NCBI GenBank assembly: GCA_021769555.1
Contig: JAETSR010000005.1
Location: 62,001-126,000, forward strand
DNA from: Clostridiaceae bacterium
GTDB taxonomy: Bacteria; Bacillota; Clostridia; Oscillospirales; Acutalibacteraceae
DNA length: 64,000 bases
Direction of reading: 5' to 3'
Of this stretch, positions 40,897-49,820 are shown one piece after another. Position numbers and translations under genes: made by a program. A model generated the notes under the pieces. That model ran no database searches. It was not told where the DNA came from and saw only the letters and a list, made by a program, of their open reading frames with translations. Numbering within the stretch: the stretch's first letter is position 1; each line of letters opens with the position of its first letter.

Positions 40897-43800
40897 GTGA
40901 AGTGGACCGACAGCCAGTGGGACGCAATAGATGCCAGGAAGGGGACCGTGCTAGTGGCAGCGGCAGCGGGCTCGGGGAAGACCGCCGTGCTGGTGCAGCG
41001 GGCCATAGAGCGGCTGATAGACGAGCATGACCCCACCCCCGCCAACCGCCTTCTGATAGTCACCTTCACAAAGGCGGCGGCGGCCGAAATGCGCGCCCGG
41101 CTCGAGCAGCGGCTCTATGAGCTCCTGAGGGAGGACCCGGGCAGCCGGCTTTTAAGGCGCCAGAGCATACTTCTGCACCAGGCCCATATCGGCACGGTGG
41201 ACAGCTTCTGCGCGGAGATGGTGAGGGAATTCTTCCACCTTTTGGAGATATCCCCGGATTTCAAGATACTCTCTGACAAGCGGGAGCAGGAGCTCATGAA
41301 CGAGTCCCTTGAGGAGGTGCTCTCAGCCGCCTATGACGACGGCACTGTGCAGGAGCTCTCCGACGCCTTCACCGCCGAGCGGGACGACCGCCGGGTCGCG
41401 GGCATGGCCCTCACCCTCTACCGCTTCATGCAGAGCCACCCCTTCCCGGAAAAGTGGCTCCGTGAAAAGGTTGACATGTACTTCGCCGGGGACGGCTCCC
41501 CCTGGGAGCGGGTCATACTGGACTATGCCGCCGAGGCCGCGGAGCACGCCGCCGCCCTGCTTGAGCGGGCCCTATGCCTTTGCGAGGGCAGCGACGCCGT
41601 AGGCGGGAGCTTCGCTCCCCCGCTGACGGCCGACCGGGAGGCGTGCCTTGCCCTGGGAAAAGCCGCAAGGCGCGGGGACTGGGACCTGGCCTCACAGCTT
41701 CAGGGCAGCTGGGCCCCCCAAAGGCGCAGCCGCCTGCCAAAGGGAGCGGGGGACGACCCTCTTGTACCGAGGCTGGAAGCTGTGCGCGCGGAGGTCAAAA
41801 AGATAATCTCAGGCCTTGGCCGCTGCCTTGCCGCCTCAAGGTCCGCCTGCCGGGAGGAGCTCTTAAAGGCCGGGCCCCTCCTTAAAAGCCTCGGGGAGCT
41901 CACCCTGGCCTTTGCAGGGCGCTACTCTGAGAAGAAGCTGCAAAGGGGCTTTCTGGACTACAGCGACCTTGAGCACTGCGCCATACGCCTCTTTGTCAAT
42001 GAGGACGGCTCGCCCACACCCGCCGCTCTGGAGGTGGGGAGCAGGTTCGACGAGATAATGATAGACGAGTACCAGGATATAAACGAGGTCCAGGACAGTA
42101 TCTTCCGGGCGGTGTCAAGGGAGGGGAAAAACCTCTTTATGGTGGGCGACGTGAAGCAGAGCATATACGGCTTTCGCCGGGCCATGCCCGAGATATTCCT
42201 CCGCTGCCGCCGGGCCTTCACAAAGTACGACCGCCAAAGCCCCGGCTATCCCGCCTATATCGTCCTTGACCGGAACTTCCGCTCCCGGGAGCAGGTGACG
42301 GACGCGGTAAACTTCGTGTTCAGCGAGCTCATGAGCCGCGGCGCCGGGGACATCGACTATACCGGCGAGGAGCGCCTTGTATACGGCGCGGACTTTCCCA
42401 AGAAGGCCGGCTGTGAGACCGAGGTCTGCTTTATTTCCCGGGGAAAGGCCCCCGCCGAGACCGCCGAGGCCGCCTATATTGCCGGGCGCATAAGGGAGCT
42501 TATGGACGGCGGCTTCACCGTCAGCGAGGGGGACAGGGAGCGCCCGGCAGCCTTCGGGGACTTCTGCATTCTCCTGAGAAGCGCCAATAAGCACGCCCAT
42601 GTGTACGCCGCCGAGCTCACCCGTCTGGGCATACCCGCCAGGGCCGCCGTGAGCGGGGGCTTCTTCGCCGCCGCGGAGGTGCAGACCATCCTCTCCCTCC
42701 TTCGGGTGATAGACAACCCCAGCCAGGATATCCCCCTTCTGGCCCTGCTTATGAGCCCCCTGTACGGCTTCTCGGCAGACGACGCCGCCAGGCTCCGGGC
42801 CGTGGATAAAGACGACTCAATATATGTCTCCCTTATAAGGGCCGCTGAAGACGACCCCCGCTGTGCAAAGGCTGTGGAAGAGCTCACCGCCCTCAGGAGC
42901 CTTGCGGCCACCATGCCCGCCGACGGCTTTCTCACCATGCTCTACGGCAGGACCGGCTATACTGACATGGTCCTCGCCATGGAGGACGGGGCCGGGAGGC
43001 TGGGGAACCTCCGTCTGCTCCAAAGGTACGCCCAGGAATACGAAAGCTCCGGGTATCACGGCCTCTCGGGCTTTGTGCGCTTTCTCGACCGCCTCCGGGA
43101 CTCGGGCACAGATTTACAGGCCGCCGAGCTGACCCCCTCGGGCTCGGACGCGGTGAACATCATGAGCATACACAAGTCCAAGGGTCTGCAGTTTCCTGTG
43201 TGCATAGTGGCCGGGTGCGGCAGGCAGTTTGCCGGTGACACGGCCGAGGAGGTCCTTCTGCACCCGGAGCTGGGCCTTGGAGTGAAGCTTCGCCGGGGCA
43301 TAGCGAAATTCACCACCACCGCCCGGGAGGCAATAGCCCTTGAAACCGCCCGCTCGGGCGGGGCCGAGGAGCTCCGGGTGCTCTACGTGGCCATGACCCG
43401 GGCCCAGGAGAAGCTCATCTTAGTCTCATCCGCGCCGGACATGGGCCAAAGCCTTCAAAAGGCCGCCATGGAGGCTGGGGGAGCAAGGATTTCCCCCTTC
43501 ACCGTGCGCAGGTCAAAAAGCGCCGCCCACTGGCTCATGCTCTGCGCCCTTCGCCATCCGGACGGCGGGGCGCTCAGGGAGCTTGCGGGCATGGAGGAGA
43601 GCATAGCGGTCCCCCAAAGCGGCGCGCCCTGGCGTATATCCCTCACACAGTACGAGCCTACAGAGGCTGAGGCAGCCCCTCAGGAGGAGCAGGCCGCGCC
43701 TCCCGACCCGGAGCTCTACAAAGCCCTCAGGGCCCAGGCGGAGTTCATATACCCCCATAGGGACGTGCTGGATGTGCCCGCAAAGGTCTCGGCCTCAAAG

Positions 43801-44385
43801 CTCGCCGCCCAGCAGGGGGGCTCAAGGGAGCTGAACCCCACCCGCCCCGCCTGGCTGGGGGCCCAGGGCATGACCCCCGCCCAGAGGGGCATAGCCCTCC
43901 ACGAGTTTATGCAGTTTGCGGACTTCCCCGCCGCCGCGAAAAATCCCGAGGCCGAGATAGAGCGGCTTTCCAGTGAGCTCTACCTCACCCCGGAGCAGGC
44001 TGGCGCGGTGGAGGTTAAGCGCGTGCGGGCCTTCTTTAAGAGCCCCCTGGGCCAAAGGGTATTGGCCTCCCCGGACGTCCAAAAGGAGCGGCGCTTCACC
44101 GCCGTGATACCCGCCGGAATGGCCCAGCCGGGGACCCCCGCGCCTGAGGAGCCCGTGGTGCTCCAGGGCTCGGTGGACTGCACCTTTACAGAGAACGGCA
44201 GGCTCAATATTATAGACTTCAAGACAGACCGGGTGGAAAACATGGAGGAGCTCTGGCGGCGGTATATTTTGCAGCTGAAGCTCTACGCCTACGCCATGGA
44301 GGAGGTCACCGGCCTCCCTGTGGGGGAGATGTTCCTCTATTCCACCTGGCTTTGCGAGGGGAGTGGAAAACCGTATGAAATTTGA
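40897..44385 (+). CDS. addA: ATP-dependent helicase/nuclease subunit A
   Basis: Helicase-nuclease of double-strand break repair, 1162 residues. UvrD-like motifs: AAAAGSGKTAVLV (Walker A, about 20-32), IDEYQDINEVQ (motif II), VGDVKQSIYGFRRA, SIHKSKGLQFPVCIV, VLYVAMTRAQEK. The C-terminal RecB-like nuclease has GSVDCTF, IIDFKTDR and a final Q...Y pair. GTG start with AAAGGGGG upstream. addB, the usual partner, is not adjacent; pyrI is upstream. The 3' end overlaps the next gene. Confidence 0.93.
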   Translation: MKWTDSQWDAIDARKGTVLVAAAAGSGKTAVLVQRAIERLIDEHDPTPANRLLIVTFTKAAAAEMRARLEQRLYELLREDPGSRLLRRQSILLHQAHIGTVDSFCAEMVREFFHLLEISPDFKILSDKREQELMNESLEEVLSAAYDDGTVQELSDAFTAERDDRRVAGMALTLYRFMQSHPFPEKWLREKVDMYFAGDGSPWERVILDYAAEAAEHAAALLERALCLCEGSDAVGGSFAPPLTADREACLALGKAARRGDWDLASQLQGSWAPQRRSRLPKGAGDDPLVPRLEAVRAEVKKIISGLGRCLAASRSACREELLKAGPLLKSLGELTLAFAGRYSEKKLQRGFLDYSDLEHCAIRLFVNEDGSPTPAALEVGSRFDEIMIDEYQDINEVQDSIFRAVSREGKNLFMVGDVKQSIYGFRRAMPEIFLRCRRAFTKYDRQSPGYPAYIVLDRNFRSREQVTDAVNFVFSELMSRGAGDIDYTGEERLVYGADFPKKAGCETEVCFISRGKAPAETAEAAYIAGRIRELMDGGFTVSEGDRERPAAFGDFCILLRSANKHAHVYAAELTRLGIPARAAVSGGFFAAAEVQTILSLLRVIDNPSQDIPLLALLMSPLYGFSADDAARLRAVDKDDSIYVSLIRAAEDDPRCAKAVEELTALRSLAATMPADGFLTMLYGRTGYTDMVLAMEDGAGRLGNLRLLQRYAQEYESSGYHGLSGFVRFLDRLRDSGTDLQAAELTPSGSDAVNIMSIHKSKGLQFPVCIVAGCGRQFAGDTAEEVLLHPELGLGVKLRRGIAKFTTTAREAIALETARSGGAEELRVLYVAMTRAQEKLILVSSAPDMGQSLQKAAMEAGGARISPFTVRRSKSAAHWLMLCALRHPDGGALRELAGMEESIAVPQSGAPWRISLTQYEPTEAEAAPQEEQAAPPDPELYKALRAQAEFIYPHRDVLDVPAKVSASKLAAQQGGSRELNPTRPAWLGAQGMTPAQRGIALHEFMQFADFPAAAKNPEAEIERLSSELYLTPEQAGAVEVKRVRAFFKSPLGQRVLASPDVQKERRFTAVIPAGMAQPGTPAPEEPVVLQGSVDCTFTENGRLNIIDFKTDRVENMEELWRRYILQLKLYAYAMEEVTGLPVGEMFLYSTWLCEGSGKPYEI

Positions 44386-46162
44386 CAGAGAGAAAGCTAT
44401 AGACATGCGCCTTGATATTGTACAGATACATGAGGACGGCAAAGTTATCCTGTCCGTCCTGCCCACCTATTCCTGGAGCACAGAGGAGCCGCCAGAGCTC
44501 ACCGCCGCGCTCATAGACCCTGACGAAAGGGTGACGGAGTTCTCCCAGTCACCCATCCCGGACATTACCATAGAGAACCCCCGGCTCTGGCAGCCCCGGG
44601 GGTATGGCGGGCAGCCCCTCTACACCGTCCGGGTGCAGGCTTGGGTCAAGGGTGAGCTGATAGATTCCTGGGAGCATAGGATAGGCCTTCGCACAGTAAA
44701 GCTGTCCATAGAGCCCGACGAACACGGCGAAAGCTTTGCCCACGAGATAAACGGAGTCAGGATATTCGCCATGGGTGCTCATGCTGTCCCCGGTCCTGAG
44801 GATAATATTCGCCAGCTCCTTGAGGACGCCGCCCTAGCAAACTTCAACTGTATCCGGGCCCTTGAAGTCTTTCCCGACCCCTTCTATGATATCTGCGACG
44901 AACTGGGCCTCATGGTCTGGCAGGACTTCTCACTGCCATGCACCGGGGATGAGCTCACCACAGAAGCTGCCCGCAATATCCGCGACTATGTGTGCGAGAC
45001 CGTGACCCGCCTTCGCAGTCACCCCTGCATTGTCCTCTGGTGCGGCAGTGAGTGCCTGGAGCAAAACGCCCTCATGGAGCCCTGCACCCCCCGGCAGAAG
45101 GCCGACTATATCCGCGTCTTCGAGTACATAATACCCACCGAACTGAGAAAGCACGCCCCAGAGGCCCCCTACTGGCCCTCAAGCCCATCAAGCGGCGGCG
45201 GCTTCGACGAGCCCGGCAGCCTTGATAGGGGCGACGCACACCCGCGCTGCTCCGACAGGAGCGCCCCCGGGCGCTATGTCTCGGACTTCGGCACCCCCTC
45301 CTGCCCCTGCCTGCCAACAGTCGAGAGCTTCACCCGCCCGCAGGAGCGCAATCTCTTCTCCCGGGCCGTGGAGGAGCACTCGGAGGACTGCCGCCACACG
45401 GCCCACATCATGTCGAATATTTCCCGGTACTACCTCTACCCCGCCTCCTTCCCCACGCTGATATACGCCTCCCAGCTGGCCCAGGCCCAAATAGTCAGCT
45501 CCGCCGCCGGGCACTACAGGCGGCACCGGGGGCGCTGCATGGGGGCCCTGTTCCGCAGGCTCAGCGACCCCCGCCCGGAGATTTCCCCCTCATCCATCGA
45601 CTTCTCCGGCCGCTGGAAGGCCCTGCACTACTTTGCCAGGCGCTTCTTCGCGCCCCTCCTGCTCTCCTGTGAGGGGCCCCTGGGCCGGAGCTTCTGTCTT
45701 TGCGTCACTAATGATACCTTAACGCCCCGGGCCGTGCTGGTAAAGTGGGCCCTGCGGGATAATTTCTGCCGGGTCATAAGGGAGGAGACTATCTCCCTCA
45801 CCGTACCGCCTCTTGAGAGCGCCTGGCTCGACAGGACAGAGCTTCCGGAGGTTGACATCCACAGTGATTTTCTGAGCTTCGCTCTCTATGAGAAGAGCGC
45901 CCTTCTGAGCTTTGGGACGGCGCTGTTTGCCCCGCCCAAGCACTATAATTTTCAGGACCCGGGGCTTGAGTTTGTCCTTGATGGGGATGAGATTATTGTT
46001 GCTTCAAAAGCCTATGCTCAGGGAGTGGAGATTTCTAATGCCAATGAGGACCTGGTTCTTTCCGACAATTATTTTGATATGCTCCCCGGTAAGCGGCGGA
46101 TAAAAATTCTTCGGGGTGAACCGGATAATATTAAACTGCGCAGTGTGTATGATATAAAGTAA
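44375..46162 (+). CDS. Degenerate GH2 beta-mannosidase-like protein
   Basis: 595 residues. Similar to beta-mannosidases from the Ig-like domain onward (RLWQPRGYGGQPLY, FAHEINGVRIFAMGAH, FYDICDELGLMVWQDF, SSIDFSGRWKALHYFARRFFAP), but the N-terminal jelly-roll of about 200 residues is missing. The acid/base motif WCGNNE reads WCGSEC, the nucleophile motif SEFGFQS reads SDFGTPS, and the WGGG loop is lost. The open frame is intact, so it is either a non-catalytic binding protein or an early pseudogene. No signal peptide. It overlaps addA by 11 bases. ATG 44375 was preferred over GTG 44363; the site is weak. Confidence 0.75.
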   Translation: MKFDREKAIDMRLDIVQIHEDGKVILSVLPTYSWSTEEPPELTAALIDPDERVTEFSQSPIPDITIENPRLWQPRGYGGQPLYTVRVQAWVKGELIDSWEHRIGLRTVKLSIEPDEHGESFAHEINGVRIFAMGAHAVPGPEDNIRQLLEDAALANFNCIRALEVFPDPFYDICDELGLMVWQDFSLPCTGDELTTEAARNIRDYVCETVTRLRSHPCIVLWCGSECLEQNALMEPCTPRQKADYIRVFEYIIPTELRKHAPEAPYWPSSPSSGGGFDEPGSLDRGDAHPRCSDRSAPGRYVSDFGTPSCPCLPTVESFTRPQERNLFSRAVEEHSEDCRHTAHIMSNISRYYLYPASFPTLIYASQLAQAQIVSSAAGHYRRHRGRCMGALFRRLSDPRPEISPSSIDFSGRWKALHYFARRFFAPLLLSCEGPLGRSFCLCVTNDTLTPRAVLVKWALRDNFCRVIREETISLTVPPLESAWLDRTELPEVDIHSDFLSFALYEKSALLSFGTALFAPPKHYNFQDPGLEFVLDGDEIIVASKAYAQGVEISNANEDLVLSDNYFDMLPGKRRIKILRGEPDNIKLRSVYDIK

Positions 46163-46166
46163 TTTA

Positions 46167-46249
46167 CTTGCGCTCGCGCGCAAGCACAAGGTCATGGGAC
46201 GCTGTCCCACACCCTGCAAGGGGAACTGAGTCCCCCTTGACCCCCACTA
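46167..46249. repeat. Intergenic dispersed repeat, copy C (three hairpins)
   Basis: CTTGCGC/GCGCAAG (46167-46184), TGGGAC/GTCCCA (46195-46209) and CAAGGGG/CCCCTTG (46217-46239) stand in a row. The GNCCCACACCCTGC core is shared with copy B at 48951. No T-run follows, so this is not a plain terminator. Confidence 0.6.
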
Positions 46250-46276
46250 TTTTTTCCAGAAAGGAGCGCACCCTCC

Positions 46277-48913
46277 ATGCGCAAGCTCACCGCCGGCATT
46301 CTCGCCCATGTGGACGCCGGGAAAACCACCCTCTCCGAAGCCCTCCTCTACCGCGGCGGCGCCCTGCGCGCCCTCGGCCGCGTGGACCACGCCGACGCCT
46401 TCCTCGATAACGACGCCCTAGAGCGCGAACGCGGCATTACCATTTTCCTAAAGCAGGCCGTCCTCCCCCTCCCGGACCTGGAGCTGACCCTTATAGACAC
46501 CCCCGGCCACGTGGATTTCGCCGCCGAGGCCGAGCGCACTCTCCAGGTCCTGGACTGTGCCATCCTCGTCATATCCGCTCCCGACGGGCCCCAGGGCCAT
46601 ACCCTCACCCTCTGGCGGCTTTTAGAGCGCCGGAATGTCCCGGTATTCCTCTTCCTCAACAAGATGGACCAGCCCGTGGACCGCGCCGCCCTTCTCCAAA
46701 AGCTCAAAAAAAGCCTCTCCCCCGACATGCTGGACATGGGGGATTACGGCAGCGAGGCCTTCTGGGAGTCCGCGGCCCTCGGGGACGAGTCCGCCCTGGC
46801 CCAGTATCTTGAGACCGGCGCGCTGGACAGCTCCGTCCTTCGCCGCCTTATCTCAGAGCGAAAATGCTTTCCCTGCTTCTTCGGCAGCGCCCTGAAGCTC
46901 CAGGGCGTGGACGAGCTTCTGAACGGCCTTACGGAATTTGCCCCCCGGCCCCAATGGGGCGAGGACTTCGCCGCCAGGGTCTACAAGATAACCCGGGACG
47001 AGCGCGGCGCCCGCCTCACCCACGTGAAGATAACCGGCGGCAGCCTTGCCGTAAAGACGACCCTTGATTTCCCCGGGGGACAGGAGAAGGTGGACCAGAT
47101 AAGGGTCTATTCCGGGGCGAAGTTCACCGCTCCGGGCTCAGTGGAGGCGGGGACAGTCTGTGCCCTTGCGGGCCTTAGCTCCACCTTCCCGGGCCAGGCC
47201 CTGGGAGCGGAGGAGTCCGGGCCGCCCCCTGCCCTTGAGCCCGCCATAGCCTACCGTATGCTCCTGCCCGAGGGAGTCAATGCCAGCGCCGTGCTGCCAA
47301 AGCTCCGGGAGCTCGCCGAGGAGGACCCTCAGCTGCACCTTGAGTGGAGCCCGGCCTTAGGGCAGATAACCGTGCGGCTCATGGGGAAAATTCAGGCCGA
47401 GGTGCTAAAGCGCGTGATACATGACCGCTTCTCCCTTGACATAGAGTTCACCGAGGGGAATATCGTCTATAAGGAGACTATCAGGAGGCCCGTTGAGGGC
47501 GTTGGGCACTTCGAGCCCCTTCGCCACTATGCCGAGATTCACCTGCTCATAGAGCCCCTGCCCGCAGGCGCAGGCGTGGAGCTTGGCACAGCCTGCTCAG
47601 AGGACGATTTTGCCGGAAACTGGCAGCGCCTAGTGCTCACCCATCTTGCGGAGAAGGTATACCGCGGGGTGCTCACCGGCTCTGCTCTCACGGATGTGCG
47701 CATAACCATAGTCTCAGGCCGCGCCCACTTAAAGCACACCGAGGGCGGCGACTTCCGCCAGGCCACATACCGCGCCGTGCGCCAGGGGCTCATGAAAGCG
47801 GAGTCCATACTTCTCGAGCCCTGGTACTCCCTGCACCTTGAGGTGCCTACAGAGAGCTTCGGCCGCGCCCTCACGGACATTCAGCGCATGGGCGGAGAGG
47901 CCGGGGCCCCGGAGACTGTCGGAGACGAAACTGTCATTGAGGCCAGCGTACCCGCCGCCTCCTTCGGGGACTATGCCTCGGAGCTTGCCGCCTACACCAA
48001 GGGCCATGGGCGCATCTCCTGCGCGCTATCGGGGTATAGGCCCTGCCCCAACCAGGAGGCTGTGGTAAAGGCAATAGGCTACGACCCGGAAAAAGACCTG
48101 GACGACCCGCCGGGCTCGGTGTTCTGCGCCCATGGAGCAGGCTTCCTTGTGCCATGGAATGAGGTTTCAAACTACATGCACCTGCCCGCCTTAAAGCTCA
48201 ACGAGGACGGCGTCCCTTTTGTCCCGGCCTCCAGCGGCCCCACTCCCCGGGAGTCCCGGCCCCTGGCCCCTCTTGAGGCCGACAAGGAGCTCCTCGCCAT
48301 CTTTGAGCGCACCTACGGCCCCATAAAGTCCCGGGCCTTCGAGCCTCCCCCGCGCCCCAGGAGGCCCGGTCCGGACTCAGCCTCCCCAAGGCCCGTTGAG
48401 CTCCCCCATCAGGGCCCCGAGTACCTTCTTGTGGATGGCTACAACATGATTTTTGCCTGGGATGAGCTGAACGCTCTCTCGAAGCTGGACCTTGCCTCTG
48501 CCCGCACGGCCCTTGCGGATATTCTCTGCAATTACCAGGGGTTTCGACAGAACCGCGTTATTCTTGTCTTCGACGCCTATAAGGTCCCCGGAGGCGCGGG
48601 GTCTGTTTCAAAGTATCATAATATTCACATAGTCTATACTAAAGAGGCTGAGACTGCCGATGCTTATATCGAGAAGGCCAGCTATCAGCTCACCAAGGAA
48701 CATAGGCGGGTTTTGGTGGCCAGCGCCGACTTTGCTGAGCAGCTTATTATTCTTGGGCATGGGGCCCTTCGTATGTCGGCCCAGGAGCTTCGGATGGAGG
48801 TTGAGAAGGTTAATGGGGAGATTAGGGATATTTTAGAGAGGCAGGCGCTTTTGCCCAGGGGTAAGGGGAGTATGAGGGAAGCCTTTCGGAAGGCTATAGA
48901 AGATAAACATTGA
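46277..48913 (+). CDS. TetM-like translational GTPase fused to a Rae1/YacP (NYN) ribonuclease domain
   Basis: 878 residues. Residues 1 to about 660 are an EF-G/TetM-type GTPase: AHVDAGKTT (10-18), [19 protein letters not shown], then domains II-V ending in SVFCAHGAGFLVPWNEVSNYMHL. A Pro-rich linker (about 680-712) leads to a NYN/PIN-like domain (715-878) resembling B. subtilis Rae1/YacP: VDGYNMIFAWDEL, FDAYKVPGG, KYHNIHIVYTKEAETADAYIEK, ASADFAEQLIILGHGALR, with the acidic residues kept. Rae1 cleaves mRNA in the ribosomal A site, where TetM-like factors also bind. GAAAGGAG precedes the ATG. Tetracycline resistance is not implied. Both domain calls are firm; joint action is inference. Confidence 0.9.
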   Translation: MRKLTAGILAHVDAGKTTLSEALLYRGGALRALGRVDHADAFLDNDALERERGITIFLKQAVLPLPDLELTLIDTPGHVDFAAEAERTLQVLDCAILVISAPDGPQGHTLTLWRLLERRNVPVFLFLNKMDQPVDRAALLQKLKKSLSPDMLDMGDYGSEAFWESAALGDESALAQYLETGALDSSVLRRLISERKCFPCFFGSALKLQGVDELLNGLTEFAPRPQWGEDFAARVYKITRDERGARLTHVKITGGSLAVKTTLDFPGGQEKVDQIRVYSGAKFTAPGSVEAGTVCALAGLSSTFPGQALGAEESGPPPALEPAIAYRMLLPEGVNASAVLPKLRELAEEDPQLHLEWSPALGQITVRLMGKIQAEVLKRVIHDRFSLDIEFTEGNIVYKETIRRPVEGVGHFEPLRHYAEIHLLIEPLPAGAGVELGTACSEDDFAGNWQRLVLTHLAEKVYRGVLTGSALTDVRITIVSGRAHLKHTEGGDFRQATYRAVRQGLMKAESILLEPWYSLHLEVPTESFGRALTDIQRMGGEAGAPETVGDETVIEASVPAASFGDYASELAAYTKGHGRISCALSGYRPCPNQEAVVKAIGYDPEKDLDDPPGSVFCAHGAGFLVPWNEVSNYMHLPALKLNEDGVPFVPASSGPTPRESRPLAPLEADKELLAIFERTYGPIKSRAFEPPPRPRRPGPDSASPRPVELPHQGPEYLLVDGYNMIFAWDELNALSKLDLASARTALADILCNYQGFRQNRVILVFDAYKVPGGAGSVSKYHNIHIVYTKEAETADAYIEKASYQLTKEHRRVLVASADFAEQLIILGHGALRMSAQELRMEVEKVNGEIRDILERQALLPRGKGSMREAFRKAIEDKH

Positions 48914-48947
48914 GCGGGCTTGTCCTTACGGACTGCCCGCTCTTTTT
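48912..48947 (+). terminator. Intrinsic terminator of the pyrB-to-GTPase gene run
   Basis: Hairpin GAGCGGGC/GCCCGCTC with TTTTT, starting at the stop codon of the GTPase-NYN gene. Confidence 0.9.
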
Positions 48948-48950
48948 CGT

Positions 48951-49001
48951 GGGGCGCCGCCCCACACCCTGCCACTTTTGTAAAAGTGGACAAAACTTTT
49001 A
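48951..49001. repeat. Intergenic dispersed repeat, copy B
   Basis: GGGGCGCCGCCCC hairpin, ACACCCTGC, then CCACTTTTGTAAAAGTGG hairpin and ACAAAACTTTTA. Same layout as copy A at 17880. Its last three bases are the stop codon of the convergent methyltransferase gene, as in copy A with the Rrf2 gene. Confidence 0.65.
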
Positions 49002-49820
49002 CTCGCTTCGCGTGCGCTGGCGTACTGCCTCATACAGCAGCACGGTCCCGGCGCACGCCACGTTGAATGAGCTGGCCGAACTGGCCGCAGCCATGGGTAT
49101 CGTGCACAGCACGTCACAGCTCTGCTTGAAGCTGTAGCTCAGGCCCTCTGTCTCGTTCCCCACCATCAGCATGACCGGCCCGCTCAAATCCTCACCCCAG
49201 ACCGGCCTCTGACGGTGCGCCGTGGTCCCCACCGTCCGGAACCCCGGGTATCTCCCCCGAAGCTCCCCGATGTACTCCATGACTTCCCTGAGCTCCATCT
49301 GCACCGCCGGCACCCGGAAAAATGACCCCATGCTCGCCGTCACCACCTCCGGGTCGTACAGGTCCACCCCATGCCCGGTGAGTATCAGCCCGTCGGCCCC
49401 CAATCCGTCGCAGGAGCGTATCAATGTCCCAAGGTTTCCCCGGTTTGACGGCCTGTCAAACAGCACCAGAAGCGGCTCCTTCTGAAGCCTCAGCTCCCCG
49501 GCCCCGCCCCTTCGCATATTCACCACTGCCATCAGCTCCGAGGTGTCCTCCTTGCCGCTGAGCTCCTCCATCAGCTCCCCGCTCAGCCGGAGATTTTCCT
49601 GTGTCCTGACCTCTCTCACCATGTCCTTCGCCCAGTCCGACAGCTCCCTGTCCCTGGGGTACACAAGGGACGCTATCCCCCAGCCGTTCGCCACGGCCTG
49701 GTTCAGGTTACGCACGCCCTCAACCAAAAACTGCCCGTACCTATGGCGCTTGTTCCTGTTTGTCCTGAGCACCTGCAATTTCTGGAAGGCCGCGTCCCGG
49801 CTGTATATATCCCTTATCAT
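48999..49820 (-). CDS. TrmH/SpoU family RNA 2'-O-methyltransferase
   Basis: 273 residues. N-terminal substrate-binding domain (FLVEGVRNLNQAV) and a SPOUT catalytic domain with motif 1 NRGNLGTLIRSCDGLG, motif 2 VGNETEGLS and motif 3 IPMAAASSASSFNVACAG. The Glu-Ser-Leu-Asn usual in motif 3 reads Ser-Ser-Phe-Asn. Target rRNA or tRNA unknown. The ATG overlaps the stop of the upstream dehydrogenase (ATGA). The last residues RQRTRSE and the stop border a dispersed repeat. Confidence 0.88.
   Translation of the reverse strand: MIRDIYSRDAAFQKLQVLRTNRNKRHRYGQFLVEGVRNLNQAVANGWGIASLVYPRDRELSDWAKDMVREVRTQENLRLSGELMEELSGKEDTSELMAVVNMRRGGAGELRLQKEPLLVLFDRPSNRGNLGTLIRSCDGLGADGLILTGHGVDLYDPEVVTASMGSFFRVPAVQMELREVMEYIGELRGRYPGFRTVGTTAHRQRPVWGEDLSGPVMLMVGNETEGLSYSFKQSCDVLCTIPMAAASSASSFNVACAGTVLLYEAVRQRTRSE

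Noticed and set aside
46277-48913. Tetracycline resistance gene of the tetM/tetO class
   Set aside because: The GTPase resembles the class, but the gene is embedded in a chromosomal run, is fused to a Rae1-type nuclease and has no mobile context. Resistance is not supported.
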